The notes: generated by a model from the letters alone, not told the origin. Shown: positions 25,601 through 33,876, counted from the stretch's first letter. The stretch is DNA of 64,000 nt from Simiduia litorea (GCF_042853465.1 NZ_AP031497.1:682001-746000); one strand, 5' to 3'. A program made the numbers and translations.

Positions 25601-26440
25601 TTAAGCAGCCTTTGGCTTGCGACCGCGCTTAGCGCCGGCTTTCTTTGGAGCTTTAGCTTTTTTAGCTTTTGGCGCCTTAGCAGCTTTTGGTGCCTTAGGG
25701 GCTTTTGGAGCCTTAGGGGCTTTAGGCGCTTTTGCTTTCTTAGCTTTAGCAGTGGCTTTTTTGGCTTTTGCTTTTTCTTTAGCGGCAGCTTTTTTAGCAG
25801 CTGCTTTGGCTTTAGCTGCGGCTTTCTTAGCCTTAGCTTTTTCTTTAGCAGCAGCTTTCTTAGCAGCTACTTTGGCTTTGGCAGCAGCTTTCTTGGCTTT
25901 TGCTTTCTCTTTGGCTTTTTGAGCTTTGGCCTTAGCTTTGGCTTTGACAGCAGCGGCTTTAGCAGCAACTTTGGCTTTAGCGCCAGATTTCTTGGCTTTC
26001 GCTTTGGCTTTAGCAGCGGCTTTCTTCTCAGCAGCGGCTTTCTTCTTAGCGATAGCAGCTTGCTGCTTGGCATAGGCCTTGTCTAACTGTGCAGCAACTT
26101 TGTTGTCTGCTTTGATGGCCTTAAGCGCAGCTTTAGCATCAGCAACAGCGGCTTTAGCAGCAGCAGCGGCATCTTTAGCAGCGGCGGCAGAAGCGGCGGC
26201 TTTGGCTACAGCTTTAACAGTAGCGGCAGATTTCTTCTTCTTTTTGGCAGCAGCCAAAGCGGTTGCTGCTTTTTTGGCATCGGCAGATGCTTTAGAGGCA
26301 GCTTTAGTCAAAGTGGCGATTTCTTTAGAAGCATCGGCTTCTTGTTTAACGCGCGCTTTGCTCAATTCGGCCTGAACTTTGGCCAGTTGTTGTTGCAGTT
26401 CTGCAACGGGGTTAGCAGCTTTGGTTTTACGTGCAGCCAT
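25601..26440 (-). CDS. AlgP/histone-H1-like Lys/Ala-rich DNA-binding protein
   Basis: The 279-residue product has an N-terminal region of about 60 residues with a helix (NPVAELQQQLAKVQAELSKA). A long low-complexity body built from Lys-Ala repeats follows (AKAKKAAAKAK-type units), then a KAPKAPK array and a C-terminal KRGRKPKAA. GRKP is an AT-hook-like core. The composition matches AlgP (AlgR3) of Pseudomonas and eukaryotic H1 tails. It probably binds and condenses DNA non-specifically. Repeats at DNA level make it prone to length variation. It is monocistronic with a long AT-rich upstream region. Confidence 0.88.
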   Translation of the reverse strand: MAARKTKAANPVAELQQQLAKVQAELSKARVKQEADASKEIATLTKAASKASADAKKAATALAAAKKKKKSAATVKAVAKAAASAAAAKDAAAAAKAAVADAKAALKAIKADNKVAAQLDKAYAKQQAAIAKKKAAAEKKAAAKAKAKAKKSGAKAKVAAKAAAVKAKAKAKAQKAKEKAKAKKAAAKAKVAAKKAAAKEKAKAKKAAAKAKAAAKKAAAKEKAKAKKATAKAKKAKAPKAPKAPKAPKAPKAAKAPKAKKAKAPKKAGAKRGRKPKAA

Positions 26441-26914
26441 GGTGTATTTCCTTGGTTGTTTTTGTTGAATAGATGCCAGCTGTTAGCTAAAAAATATTAG
26501 GCGTGTATAAGTTAAGCAATTGTGGTGAAAATTCAAGCAAATTACAAAAAAAATCTGACGAAAAACGATTTTTTTTGCATAAAAATCAAAAAAAAATCCA
26601 AATTAGGGGGGTTCTGAGTGTCGGCCCGTAATTATTTTCGTTTTTTTGTAAAAATGAGCTTTTTTTGCCGGCCACCGGGAGAGCAGAAAACTACCCCCCA
26701 AAAATTCATTTTTTAGCGGGTAAGCGTTGTGAGTTAATGCACAGTTTTGACCCGTTTGTAGGTTTTCAATTGGGCCTTGTGAAGGTCTTTTTTTGGGCGT
26801 TTGGGTTCGTCCTGATTTTGTCTTACGGCGAATTATAATTAATTCTCAATAAATGGTTTTGCTGTCGTTGCGGGACTGGAATTTTTACAATCGGGCGTTG
26901 CCTCCGTCTGCGCA
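26441..26914. other. AT-rich intergenic region with A- and T-tracts
   Basis: No gene is visible. Between the AlgP-like start and dinB there are runs of eight A (26546-26553), eight T (26569-26576) and nine A (26588-26596), and further T-runs near 26640-26670. It should carry the promoters for both divergent genes. The tracts are not strictly helically phased, so DNA curvature is possible but not shown. Confidence 0.6.
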
Positions 26915-26930
26915 CTGTATATAATTACAG
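26915..26930. promoter_or_regulatory. LexA (SOS) operator of dinB
   Basis: CTGTATATAATTACAG fits the gammaproteobacterial LexA consensus CTG-N10-CAG exactly, with the usual alternating AT core. It ends 17 bases before the dinB ATG, so LexA binding would cover the promoter or the transcription start. A ribosome site (AAGGG) follows. Confidence 0.9.
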
Positions 26931-26947
26931 TTATTGAAAGGGTTCTC

Positions 26948-28015
26948 ATGCAGCGAAAAATTATTCACATTGATGCAGATTGTTTTTATGCGGCCGTAGA
27001 GGTTCGCGATAACCCCGCTTTACAAAATAAGGCTGTGGCCGTGGGCGGCGATCCTCGTCGGCGGGGTGTTATTTCTACCTGCAATTATGCGGCGCGCGCT
27101 TTTGGGGTGCACTCAGCTATGGCAACGAAAACTGCGTTGCGGCTTTGCCCTCATCTCACCTTGTTACCACACAGATTTGATGCTTATCGAAATGCTTCTC
27201 AGCGGATGCGGCAGGTATTTGCAAAATTTACAGATCTGATTGAGCCATTGTCTCTCGACGAGGCTTTTCTCGATGTTAGCCAGTGTGATCATTATCAAGG
27301 TAGTGCAACGAGAATTGCCCAAGCTATTCGCGCCGAGATTCAGCGTGAAGTTGGTATCACGGTCTCTGCCGGCGTAGCGCCGAATAAATTTTTAGCTAAG
27401 GTGGCCAGTGATTGGCATAAGCCCGATGGTCTGTTCGTTATTCGACCGGACCAAGTCGATCAGTTTGTTGCCCAGTTACCCGTCAAACGAATTTTTGGTG
27501 TGGGTAAGGTAACGGCGGCGAGAATGTTGAACCTTGGCATTGAAACCTGCGCCGACCTGCAGAATTGGAATGCGGTGGAATTAACCGCCCAATTCGGCAG
27601 CTTTGGCTCGCGCCTTTATCAGTTGGCTCGCGGTATCGATCATCGATTGGTAAGCCCTGATCGAGTGAGGAAGTCGCTAAGTGTCGAAAATACTTACGCT
27701 GCTGACTTGAAAAGTTTTCATCAGTGTTGTGTCCAATTACCTCCTTTAGTGGAAGATCTTTTCGCCCGCTTAGCCAAGTTAGACAGAGCTTATGTTCCGT
27801 CCAAGTGCTTGGTTAAGGTGAAATTCGCGGATTTTACCAGTACTACGCTAGAGCGGAGCGGTCTGCCTCCGAATCTAGAAACCTACACAAGCCTGTTAAA
27901 AGAAGCGCTTGAGCGTAAATCTCTGCCCGTTCGCTTGTTGGGTGTTGGGGTAAGGTTTAGCGACGCAGATTTAGAATTGGCTCACCAATTAGATTTGTTC
28001 GACAGCGATATGTAG
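26948..28015 (+). CDS. dinB: DNA polymerase IV (Y-family, translesion)
   Basis: Pol IV copies past lesions during the SOS response. The 355-residue protein has the catalytic palm motif HIDADCFYAAVEVRDNP at the N-terminus, the second acidic motif EPLSLDEAFLDVS, the YNYAARAFG-like steric region (TCNYAARAFGV), the thumb HhH motifs (KRIFGVGKVTAARML) and a little-finger domain to about residue 340. It ends QLDLFDSDM, which has the Q-L-x-L-F form of a beta-clamp-binding peptide. Length matches family (351). A LexA operator lies directly upstream, so it is SOS-inducible. Confidence 0.97.
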   Translation: MQRKIIHIDADCFYAAVEVRDNPALQNKAVAVGGDPRRRGVISTCNYAARAFGVHSAMATKTALRLCPHLTLLPHRFDAYRNASQRMRQVFAKFTDLIEPLSLDEAFLDVSQCDHYQGSATRIAQAIRAEIQREVGITVSAGVAPNKFLAKVASDWHKPDGLFVIRPDQVDQFVAQLPVKRIFGVGKVTAARMLNLGIETCADLQNWNAVELTAQFGSFGSRLYQLARGIDHRLVSPDRVRKSLSVENTYAADLKSFHQCCVQLPPLVEDLFARLAKLDRAYVPSKCLVKVKFADFTSTTLERSGLPPNLETYTSLLKEALERKSLPVRLLGVGVRFSDADLELAHQLDLFDSDM

Positions 28016-28114
28016 CCGCGCCAACTTGGCTGGATTTCGTCTGCCGCTTCATGCTTCTATATATAGGTACCACATTCGACCCGTGGTTTGTTCGCTTAAC
28101 CTAGGAAGCTCTTG

Positions 28115-28993
28115 ATGTCCTACTACGCATTTCAAGATCACAGCAAGTTATTATCTATGGGGCTACACAAACTCGATGTGGCCGATTGGTTAATCGAAGA
28201 CCATCTGATTAGCGAGCAAGTTGCCTTAAAGCGAGCGCTGTATGACGCTGATGCAAAGCGTGTCTATCAGGCTTTGCCTGAATCCGTTCCGGCGCAGCGC
28301 GAAATGGCACAAGAGCTATCGCTCTATTTAGTCAATAAATACCCGAACCTCTACCGTCCCTCAAAAAGTGGCCTCTATTGCACGTTCAACGACACAGAAC
28401 TCGATTGCTTGGAGGATGAAAACACGCTATTGCGTGCATCTTGGGCAGTGCAGGAAGATCTTTGTCTGCTCGAAAGCCCAAATGGCGAAGAGTATTTTCT
28501 TACGGCGACAAGTTTGTGTGCGCCTAGCTATTGGCGTTTGCTGGAAAAGATAGGTAAAAATCTCGACGTAATCCATGCGCCAATTCCTGGCTATCAGGAT
28601 GCGCTTGGCGCTAACGTCAATCGATTCTTTCAAAAACTGAAAATAGGCGCACCGGTATGGCGAGGTAATTGGTCGGTGGTGACCAATGCGAGACTCTACC
28701 AGCCGGGTGACAGTGAAGCTATCGCAGTAACAGAGCCTGAAAATATTGCCAGATGCTGTTACTTGCGCGGCGAGCGACAGACCTTGCGCAGGTTGCCTGA
28801 GTCAAATGCAATTGCATTTACTATTCGCGTATCGATAGAGCCAATTGCTGTGATAGCGTCTGATTTACCCGTGTTGCAATCCTTGTATTCGGCATTAAAA
28901 AGTATGTCGGCAGAGGAAAAGGCGTATAAATCTCTCCATCATCTAGAGCCAGCATTATCTACTTGGTTATTGCAACGGATAAATTCACTCTGA
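28115..28993 (+). CDS. DUF3445 family, heme-dependent oxidative N-demethylase-like
   Basis: The 292-residue protein fits DUF3445, whose characterised members use heme to oxidatively demethylate amines. Recognisable blocks are MGLHKLDVADWLIED near the N-terminus, VQEDLCLLE, SLCAPSYWRLLEKIGKNLD, IHAPIPGYQDALGANVNRFF, the GAPVWRGNWSV segment and ERQTLRRLPESNAIAFTIR. ATG is chosen over an adjacent TTG because AGGA lies 8 bases ahead. In known complexes this subunit works with a ferredoxin-like reductase, and no such gene is adjacent. The substrate is unknown. It lies 99 bases downstream of dinB with its own probable promoter. Confidence 0.85.
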   Translation: MSYYAFQDHSKLLSMGLHKLDVADWLIEDHLISEQVALKRALYDADAKRVYQALPESVPAQREMAQELSLYLVNKYPNLYRPSKSGLYCTFNDTELDCLEDENTLLRASWAVQEDLCLLESPNGEEYFLTATSLCAPSYWRLLEKIGKNLDVIHAPIPGYQDALGANVNRFFQKLKIGAPVWRGNWSVVTNARLYQPGDSEAIAVTEPENIARCCYLRGERQTLRRLPESNAIAFTIRVSIEPIAVIASDLPVLQSLYSALKSMSAEEKAYKSLHHLEPALSTWLLQRINSL

Positions 28994-29097
28994 ATTTCTG
29001 AAATCTGCGGCTTTTCTGCTTTGTCAATCTAGTGCTTTTTTTAACGATCTCTATAATTTCCGTCTTTGTCAGTTAGCTATTTAACCGAGGTATTTGC

Positions 29098-29904
29098 GTG
29101 ATCGTTTTTTCCGCCACACACAACCCCACTGGACGGGCATTTGTGGGCAGCTGCCGTATCGAATTGGATTTTCATTGGGCGCTCTTAGAGGCTCAGGCCG
29201 AAGAAGGGGTAGAGGGGGCATTTTTCGACCTGATTCGGGCCGATGGTGGCCGTGCCTTTTCCGTCGCCGAATACGGAGAGGCGGAGTCAGCTAAGGAACT
29301 GGCCGAGTTAAGTCGCGATGCCATCGATGATTTAGATGCGGAGCCAATCAAGTTGGTTGCTCGTCAGCCGGCTAGGCTTGCACAAGCGCCTGCCAAGGCT
29401 AAAGACGACGAACTCTTGCATATCGATCAAGAAGCAGATGCCGAAGATGACGTGGATGGCTGGATCAGCGATAGACGTGAGGCCACGGCTAAGCGCACAG
29501 CTTCATTGACGGTTGCGGTGCCAAAGGTCACCGCGCCCAGTGCGGAAGAGTCGGCCAAGAAAGGCCCTTTGCGGGAGTCCAAAAGCACCACCGAAGCCGC
29601 GGCAATGAAGGCTGTGATGGCCGGCATTGAGGCGCGCCGATTATCGCAACGCAAGAGCCCGCCAAAGAAACCTGCCAAGCGTGGGCCCAGTGCTCGTGCG
29701 GCGCAGGCTGCAGCAGCGGCACCCAAACAAGAAAGTGCGGCCGCGCGCGAGCGCCGGATTAAGGCGGCTTTGGCTGAGCAGAAAACCCAACGCGAAGAAG
29801 CCAAGGCCTTAAGCATTAAGGCGCAAGCCGATGAGATGGCGGCCATTTTAAATCGCTTAGATGAGCGCGGTAAGGTTGCAGACAGCATCCGTCGGCGCCG
29901 TTAA
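29098..29904 (+). CDS. GIY-YIG-like N-terminal domain with basic Ala/Lys-rich tail
   Basis: The 268-residue protein starts with GTG. Its first 70 residues align by eye with GIY-YIG nuclease domains: VFSATHNPTGRAFVGSCR corresponds to the GIY and YIG strands, followed by a HWALLEAQ helix and FDLIRADGGRAFSVAEYGEAE. The conserved catalytic Arg one step after the YIG strand is His here (residue 26), so nuclease activity may be lost. The remaining 190 residues are low complexity: acidic (EADAEDDVDG) then strongly basic (SPPKKPAKRGPSARA), ending in a coiled coil and RRRR. Similar domain-plus-tail proteins occur in Pseudomonas. It converges with, and overlaps by 4 bases, the HopJ-family gene. Confidence 0.7.
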   Translation: MIVFSATHNPTGRAFVGSCRIELDFHWALLEAQAEEGVEGAFFDLIRADGGRAFSVAEYGEAESAKELAELSRDAIDDLDAEPIKLVARQPARLAQAPAKAKDDELLHIDQEADAEDDVDGWISDRREATAKRTASLTVAVPKVTAPSAEESAKKGPLRESKSTTEAAAMKAVMAGIEARRLSQRKSPPKKPAKRGPSARAAQAAAAAPKQESAAARERRIKAALAEQKTQREEAKALSIKAQADEMAAILNRLDERGKVADSIRRRR

Positions 29905-30260
29905 GTGGCTGTTCCAGCCTTAAGCTGCAGCGGCGGTCGGTCGAAGCTAATGTTGGCTAATCCGGTTTTGAGACATTGACGAATGTTCGCGTGGTCGGTT
30001 CCCGCAGGGTTCTGCACTACGTCGATACGGTAAAAGTCGCCAAAACAGGCCAGACAGGCCTGATCTGAGAGTTTTAGGTGCTTTGCCAGGGCAAATATTT
30101 TACACGAGCCCTCGTTTTGCCCCGCCTCGCTGCGTTGGCCAGCGTTGGTAAAGCCGCTTGGTAGGTAGGTAAAGTGTTGCTCGATGAGCGACATAACCTC
30201 TGAAAATTGAATATCTGCTGGCGATGCATGCAGTTTGTCTAAAAAATCGGCTAGGTTCAC
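29901..30260 (-). CDS. HopJ type III effector family protein
   Basis: The 119-residue protein matches the HopJ family (PF08888). Motifs are FTYLPSGFTNAGQ, the near-invariant EAGQNEGSCKIFALAKHLKL, CFGDFYRIDV and NPAGTDHANIRQCLKTG. The name comes from a Pseudomonas syringae effector, but the family is widespread in bacteria without type III secretion. No secretion genes are in the window, so a housekeeping role is more likely. No signal peptide is seen. The gap 30261-30538 downstream of its start contains only a weak 62-codon frame that I do not call. Confidence 0.88.
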   Translation of the reverse strand: MNLADFLDKLHASPADIQFSEVMSLIEQHFTYLPSGFTNAGQRSEAGQNEGSCKIFALAKHLKLSDQACLACFGDFYRIDVVQNPAGTDHANIRQCLKTGLANISFDRPPLQLKAGTAT

Positions 30261-30538
30261 GTGAATCTCTTATTTTTTGGGTTGGGATCGGATTTTAAAG
30301 CTAAATACGTCCTTTTAGTGACTCACGAGGGTGCTTTGGGGCACAATAAGGGCTTGCTTGAGGTGGGGTTAAATGGGTATCGTACCCGCCCATCAGGCCT
30401 GTGGGTCATCAGGGTGGAGAGTCTGGTGAGTCAAATAGGGCAAGTTTAGGTGGTTATCGGGCTTACAGCGGTTCGCTGGGTCAGAATATCGTGGTAAATA
30501 CGCACAGGCACGAACCTGTGAGCTGAGGAGAATAAATA

Positions 30539-30961
30539 GTGAGTCGTAGAAAAAAGCACGGCGAAGCAGAAGATAATTCAGAAATCGATTTGACGCCCAT
30601 GCTCGATGTGGTCTTCATTATGTTGATTTTCTTCATCGTAACTGCATCGTTCGTAAAAGAGTCGGTTATCGATACCATGATCCCGCCACCGAACGAACAG
30701 CAAAATCCCCCCGATGAGGACAACCCATCCATCGTGGTGACTATTCGCAGTAATGACGACATCTGGATGGAAGACCGTCGTATTGATGTTCGCGCCGTTC
30801 GCGCCAACATTGAGCGCATGCACGCCGAGCATCCAAAAGCGGCCGTTGTTGTTCGCGCCCACATCAAGTCGAGCGCGAAAAGCTATGTGGCTATTGCCGA
30901 TGCGGCACGCGAAGCCAAGGTGTACAACATCGCACTGGTGCCTTACGACGAAAAAATCTAA
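30539..30961 (+). CDS. ExbD/TolR family biopolymer transport protein (orphan)
   Basis: The 140-residue protein has a short cytoplasmic N-terminus, one membrane span (about 22-44) beginning IDLTPMLDVVFIMLIFFIVT with the channel Asp of the D-V-V-F motif, and a periplasmic domain ending in the ALVPYDEKI strand. With ExbB it uses proton motive force to energise TonB-type transport. No exbB or tonB gene is adjacent, so partners must be encoded elsewhere. The start is GTG with TGAGGAG 8 bases ahead. A 6-bp hairpin CACAGG/CCTGTG (30503-30520) sits in the leader just before the ribosome site. A strong terminator follows. Confidence 0.92.
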   Translation: MSRRKKHGEAEDNSEIDLTPMLDVVFIMLIFFIVTASFVKESVIDTMIPPPNEQQNPPDEDNPSIVVTIRSNDDIWMEDRRIDVRAVRANIERMHAEHPKAAVVVRAHIKSSAKSYVAIADAAREAKVYNIALVPYDEKI

Positions 30962-30970
30962 GGTCGTGCG

Positions 30971-31006
30971 ACATAAAAAAACCCGCTTCGGCGGGTTTTT
31001 TTATGT
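30971..31006. terminator. Bidirectional terminator with TTCG tetraloop
   Basis: A perfect 16-bp inverted repeat (ACATAAAAAAACCCGC and its complement) closes a TTCG loop, with A- and T-tracts giving U-runs in both directions. It serves the exbD-like gene and the convergent methyltransferase gene. Confidence 0.95.
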
Positions 31007-31018
31007 CTATGGTTTTGA

Positions 31019-31627
31019 TTAGAGGTCGAGTATTAAGCCCCAAGCATTGTGTGGCTCAGGCACGTCCCAATCTGTGTAAGTAGTTTCTGGCACGCGTTCG
31101 CAGAGCTGTTCCGCCATGGCGCGAAAGGGCGGTCGACCTGGATCGGATAGCACGATTCGCCCCACATCCGCAGCTAGGGCACGCTCGATAAGTTGCGCGA
31201 GTGGTTGTTGCAATTCATCCCAAAAACAAATATCTGCACCTATCACGGCATCAAAGCCGCTGAGATCTGCCTCGCTGACGTCTTCAAAGCGCCCGCAGAA
31301 GGTGTTGACCGCGACTTTATTGAGTTCGGCGTGCAATTCTAAAAATGGAAATACACTTTCGTCTGCATCGAGGGCAACGGCATCGGCGGCAAAATGCTTG
31401 GCGCAAAAAATACTGCCTAACCCCCAGCCGCAGCCTAGTTCGAGTATTCTGCTGTTTTTTTCTAGGGGGAATTCTTGCAGATAGTCCATCAATACGTAGC
31501 TAGATTTCCAAAGCTTATTGCCGTGTAACGGCGCAATCCCCTGCGTTTTGCGCAGGCGACGAATATCTTTGTGTTGGCTGCTGAGAATATGTAAGCCGAA
31601 GGCTTCAGTGCTATTTGAGGTTGGCAT
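31019..31627 (-). CDS. Class I SAM-dependent methyltransferase (METTL/family 16-like)
   Basis: The 202-residue protein has the SAM-binding motif I ILELGCGWGLGSIFCAK at about residues 60-77, motif II acidic residue in AVALDADESVFPFL, and the motif IV-like FDAVIGADICFWDEL. A substrate-side loop GNKLWKSSYVLMDYL precedes motif I, as in lysine methyltransferase-like family 16 enzymes. It is predicted soluble. The substrate is unknown; protein lysine or a small amine is possible. It is separated from the upstream sugar porter gene by about 100 bases. Confidence 0.85.
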   Translation of the reverse strand: MPTSNSTEAFGLHILSSQHKDIRRLRKTQGIAPLHGNKLWKSSYVLMDYLQEFPLEKNSRILELGCGWGLGSIFCAKHFAADAVALDADESVFPFLELHAELNKVAVNTFCGRFEDVSEADLSGFDAVIGADICFWDELQQPLAQLIERALAADVGRIVLSDPGRPPFRAMAEQLCERVPETTYTDWDVPEPHNAWGLILDL

Positions 31628-31729
31628 AACAGCGATTCTAGGTAGGAGTTGGCGGAGTTTATCAGGATTAAAAAGCTAAGGGCATTAGGTCGGAATAAAG
31701 ATGCGCCACCGCTCGGGCGGCGCGCTGAT

Positions 31730-33142
31730 TTAACCCTGCATATCTTCCAGCTCAATACCGCGGGTTTCGCGTACGAATTTCAGCACAAAAAATACCGAAA
31801 TGAGTGCACAGACGGCGTAGAAACCGTATGCGCCTGCAAGCCCGATACTGGTCAGGAAGAAGGGGAAGGTCATGGTGATGGCGAAGTTCGAGCCCCATTG
31901 AAATAACCCTGCAACGGCAAGACCTGAGCCGCGAATTTGATTGGGAAACATTTCGCCGAGCATGACCCACATCACCGGCCCCCAAGAAGCGTTAAAGAAA
32001 AATACATAGGTGTTTGCCGCGATTAACGCCACTAGACCTTGTTGATCATTGAGTTGCAGTTGGCCTTGGCTATCGAGATCGCCAGTGACAAAACATAGTG
32101 TGAGAATGGCCAAGGTCATCGCCATGCCCAAAGAGCCAATCCAAAGTAGAGGTTTGCGACCAATCCTGTCGATGATCAAAATGGTCAACAGGCAGGCGCC
32201 GATACTAACCGCGCCACTAATGATATTAATGAGCAGGGCGTCGCTTTCGGAAAAGCCGACTGACTGCCACAGCACCGCACCGTAATAAAACACCACGTTA
32301 ATACCGACTAATTGCTGAAAGGTGGCAAGGCCAATGCCCACCCAAACAATCGGTCTTACTTTGCCAGTCAACTTATCGAGTAAATCGCTGAAGCGGGGTT
32401 GGTGATCCGTTGCTAGCGACGCTTCAATGTTGGCGATTTTCTGTTGAGCTTGTTCACTTCCGTAGAGGCGCGTGAGCACGGCTAATGCTTGGGCCTTGCG
32501 CCCGCGGCTAACTAAAAAGCGTGGGCTCTCAGGTATTAAGAGCAAGGTCAGGAAAAAGAGCAGGGCGGGCGCAAGCTCTATCCAGAACATCCAGCGCCAA
32601 GCCTCAAAGCCTAACCATAAGTTAACCGCTGCCGAGCCTGCAGACTTCGCCAGTAGATAGTTGCTAACAAAGGCGCAAAACAAACCAGAGATAATCGCAA
32701 TTTGTTGTACTGTTGTCATGCGGCCTCGGTAGCGCGCTTCCGATACTTCGCTGATATAGGCCGGCGCCATGACGCTGGCGGCACCCACTGCGATACCGCC
32801 AATGATACGATAGATAACAAATTCCAATGAGCTGGCGGCAATGCCTGAGCCCCAAGCCGAGATGATAAAAAACAGCGACGATACAATAAGCAGTGTGCGC
32901 CTGCCGTAAATGTCCGCCAGGCGGCCTGCGAAAAAGGCACCCACAGCGCAACCTAAAAGCATAGAGGCCACATTAAAACCGGTGCCCACACTATCTGAAT
33001 TAAAGGCGGCCTGTAATCCATCGACGGTGCCGTTAATCACGCCGCTGTCAAAGCCGAATAAAAATCCGCCAATTGTGGCGATACAGCTAATGAGGATAAT
33101 AAAACCTGTATTGCCTGATGGAGGGTGAGGTTGGGTGGTCAT
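31730..33142 (-). CDS. Sugar porter (MFS, SP family)
   Basis: The 470-residue transporter has 12 spans. The signature motifs are GRLADIYGRR between spans 2 and 3, RYRGRMTTVQQ, PESPRFLVSRGR after span 6, DRIGRKPLLW in the second half and FVRETRGIELEDM at the end. It imports a monosaccharide with protons. Glucose or xylose is possible and maltose less so. The called start (MTTQPHPPSGN) has AGGA 6 bases ahead; the open frame runs 22 codons further upstream without support. Proximity to the amylase suggests shared sugar use, but the genes are not co-transcribed. Confidence 0.92.
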   Translation of the reverse strand: MTTQPHPPSGNTGFIILISCIATIGGFLFGFDSGVINGTVDGLQAAFNSDSVGTGFNVASMLLGCAVGAFFAGRLADIYGRRTLLIVSSLFFIISAWGSGIAASSLEFVIYRIIGGIAVGAASVMAPAYISEVSEARYRGRMTTVQQIAIISGLFCAFVSNYLLAKSAGSAAVNLWLGFEAWRWMFWIELAPALLFFLTLLLIPESPRFLVSRGRKAQALAVLTRLYGSEQAQQKIANIEASLATDHQPRFSDLLDKLTGKVRPIVWVGIGLATFQQLVGINVVFYYGAVLWQSVGFSESDALLINIISGAVSIGACLLTILIIDRIGRKPLLWIGSLGMAMTLAILTLCFVTGDLDSQGQLQLNDQQGLVALIAANTYVFFFNASWGPVMWVMLGEMFPNQIRGSGLAVAGLFQWGSNFAITMTFPFFLTSIGLAGAYGFYAVCALISVFFVLKFVRETRGIELEDMQG

Positions 33143-33317
33143 AGGCTGTCCTGTGAGGTCGAGATTATTATTGTTACCATACGGTCTGGTTTTTGCGCAG
33201 CATAACACTATTTTTAAGTAACTTATTTAAGGAGCTTATTAGCGCTAGCCTAGGTTGAATCTGTCGCCGGTTAGTGTGGGGTAATAGGCGCAATGCCGAA
33301 TTGCATACGCCTTAGAT

Positions 33318-33641
33318 TTATTCGTCGTTGGCCGCTAGGGGAGCTTGGCATTGCCAGCAGCGCTGAAAATTACTTGGGCAGGTGTTGCCGCAAACCGTGC
33401 ACTGAATATCGGCTTGTTCTGGCTCGCCAGTGGGCGAAAATAGGGCGACAATAGCCTTAGCTTTGTCTAGTTTAGATTCGTCCACTAACCATAGCTCTGG
33501 CCAGCAGTCCCAGACCGGAAGCTCGCCCAGTGCGCCACTGGCAAACTCGTTGCGCACCTGCGTTTCTAGCCCTGCAAAGTCAAACTGATTTCGAATCAGC
33601 TGTAGCTCAAATAGGGTATTCGCGGTGAAAACTTTTATCAT
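33318..33641 (-). CDS. DUF2007 protein with C-terminal zinc ribbon
   Basis: The 107-residue product has an N-terminal DUF2007 domain, a small ACT-like fold (IKVFTANTLFELQLIRNQFD to WPELWLVDESKLDKAKAIV). A two-CxxC zinc ribbon follows (CTVCGNTCPSNFQRCWQC). DUF2007 proteins are annotated as putative signal-transducing proteins, and no biochemical role is known. It is the first gene left of the 512-base amylase regulatory region and is transcribed away from it. Confidence 0.85.
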   Translation of the reverse strand: MIKVFTANTLFELQLIRNQFDFAGLETQVRNEFASGALGELPVWDCWPELWLVDESKLDKAKAIVALFSPTGEPEQADIQCTVCGNTCPSNFQRCWQCQAPLAANDE

Positions 33642-33862
33642 GGAGTGTTTTCCTAAAAACGACAGTCGAAATTCTACATTTAGACAACGAAAGCGATTGT
33701 ATCGCTTAAATCATCGAGCACAGGCATTCATTATAAATATAGCCGATGTCGGATGTTTGCTATTAACTAAGTGGTTGGTGACTCCATTTTGTATTTAGTC
33801 ATTTTAACCTTTGGAAAAATTTTGGCGCCATTTTCCGCGTCACCCTGTAACGTTCTGCCTTT

Positions 33863-33876
33863 TGAATACGTATTCA
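33863..33876. promoter_or_regulatory. 14-bp palindrome, LacI-type operator candidate
   Basis: TGAATACGTATTCA is a perfect 14-base palindrome with a central CG, the form typical of LacI-family sugar regulators. It lies 278 bases before the amylase ATG. No LacI gene is in the window. Confidence 0.5.

Noticed and set aside
25617..26375. Long Ala/Leu-rich open frames on the + strand across the AlgP-like gene
   Set aside because: They are the complement of the Lys/Ala repeat (Lys codons read in reverse give Leu/Phe), with no ribosome site and no protein-like motifs.
29427..29888. A 153-codon frame opposite the GIY-YIG-like gene
   Set aside because: Composition is an artefact of the Ala/Lys-rich tail on the other strand; no signal, motif or start context.
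29901..30260. Evidence for a type III secretion system
   Set aside because: HopJ-family genes are widespread in bacteria without secretion systems, and no secretion gene is in the window.
30261..30449. A 62-codon frame in the gap before exbD
   Set aside because: No ribosome site, no motif, and low protein-like character; the gap is better read as regulatory sequence.
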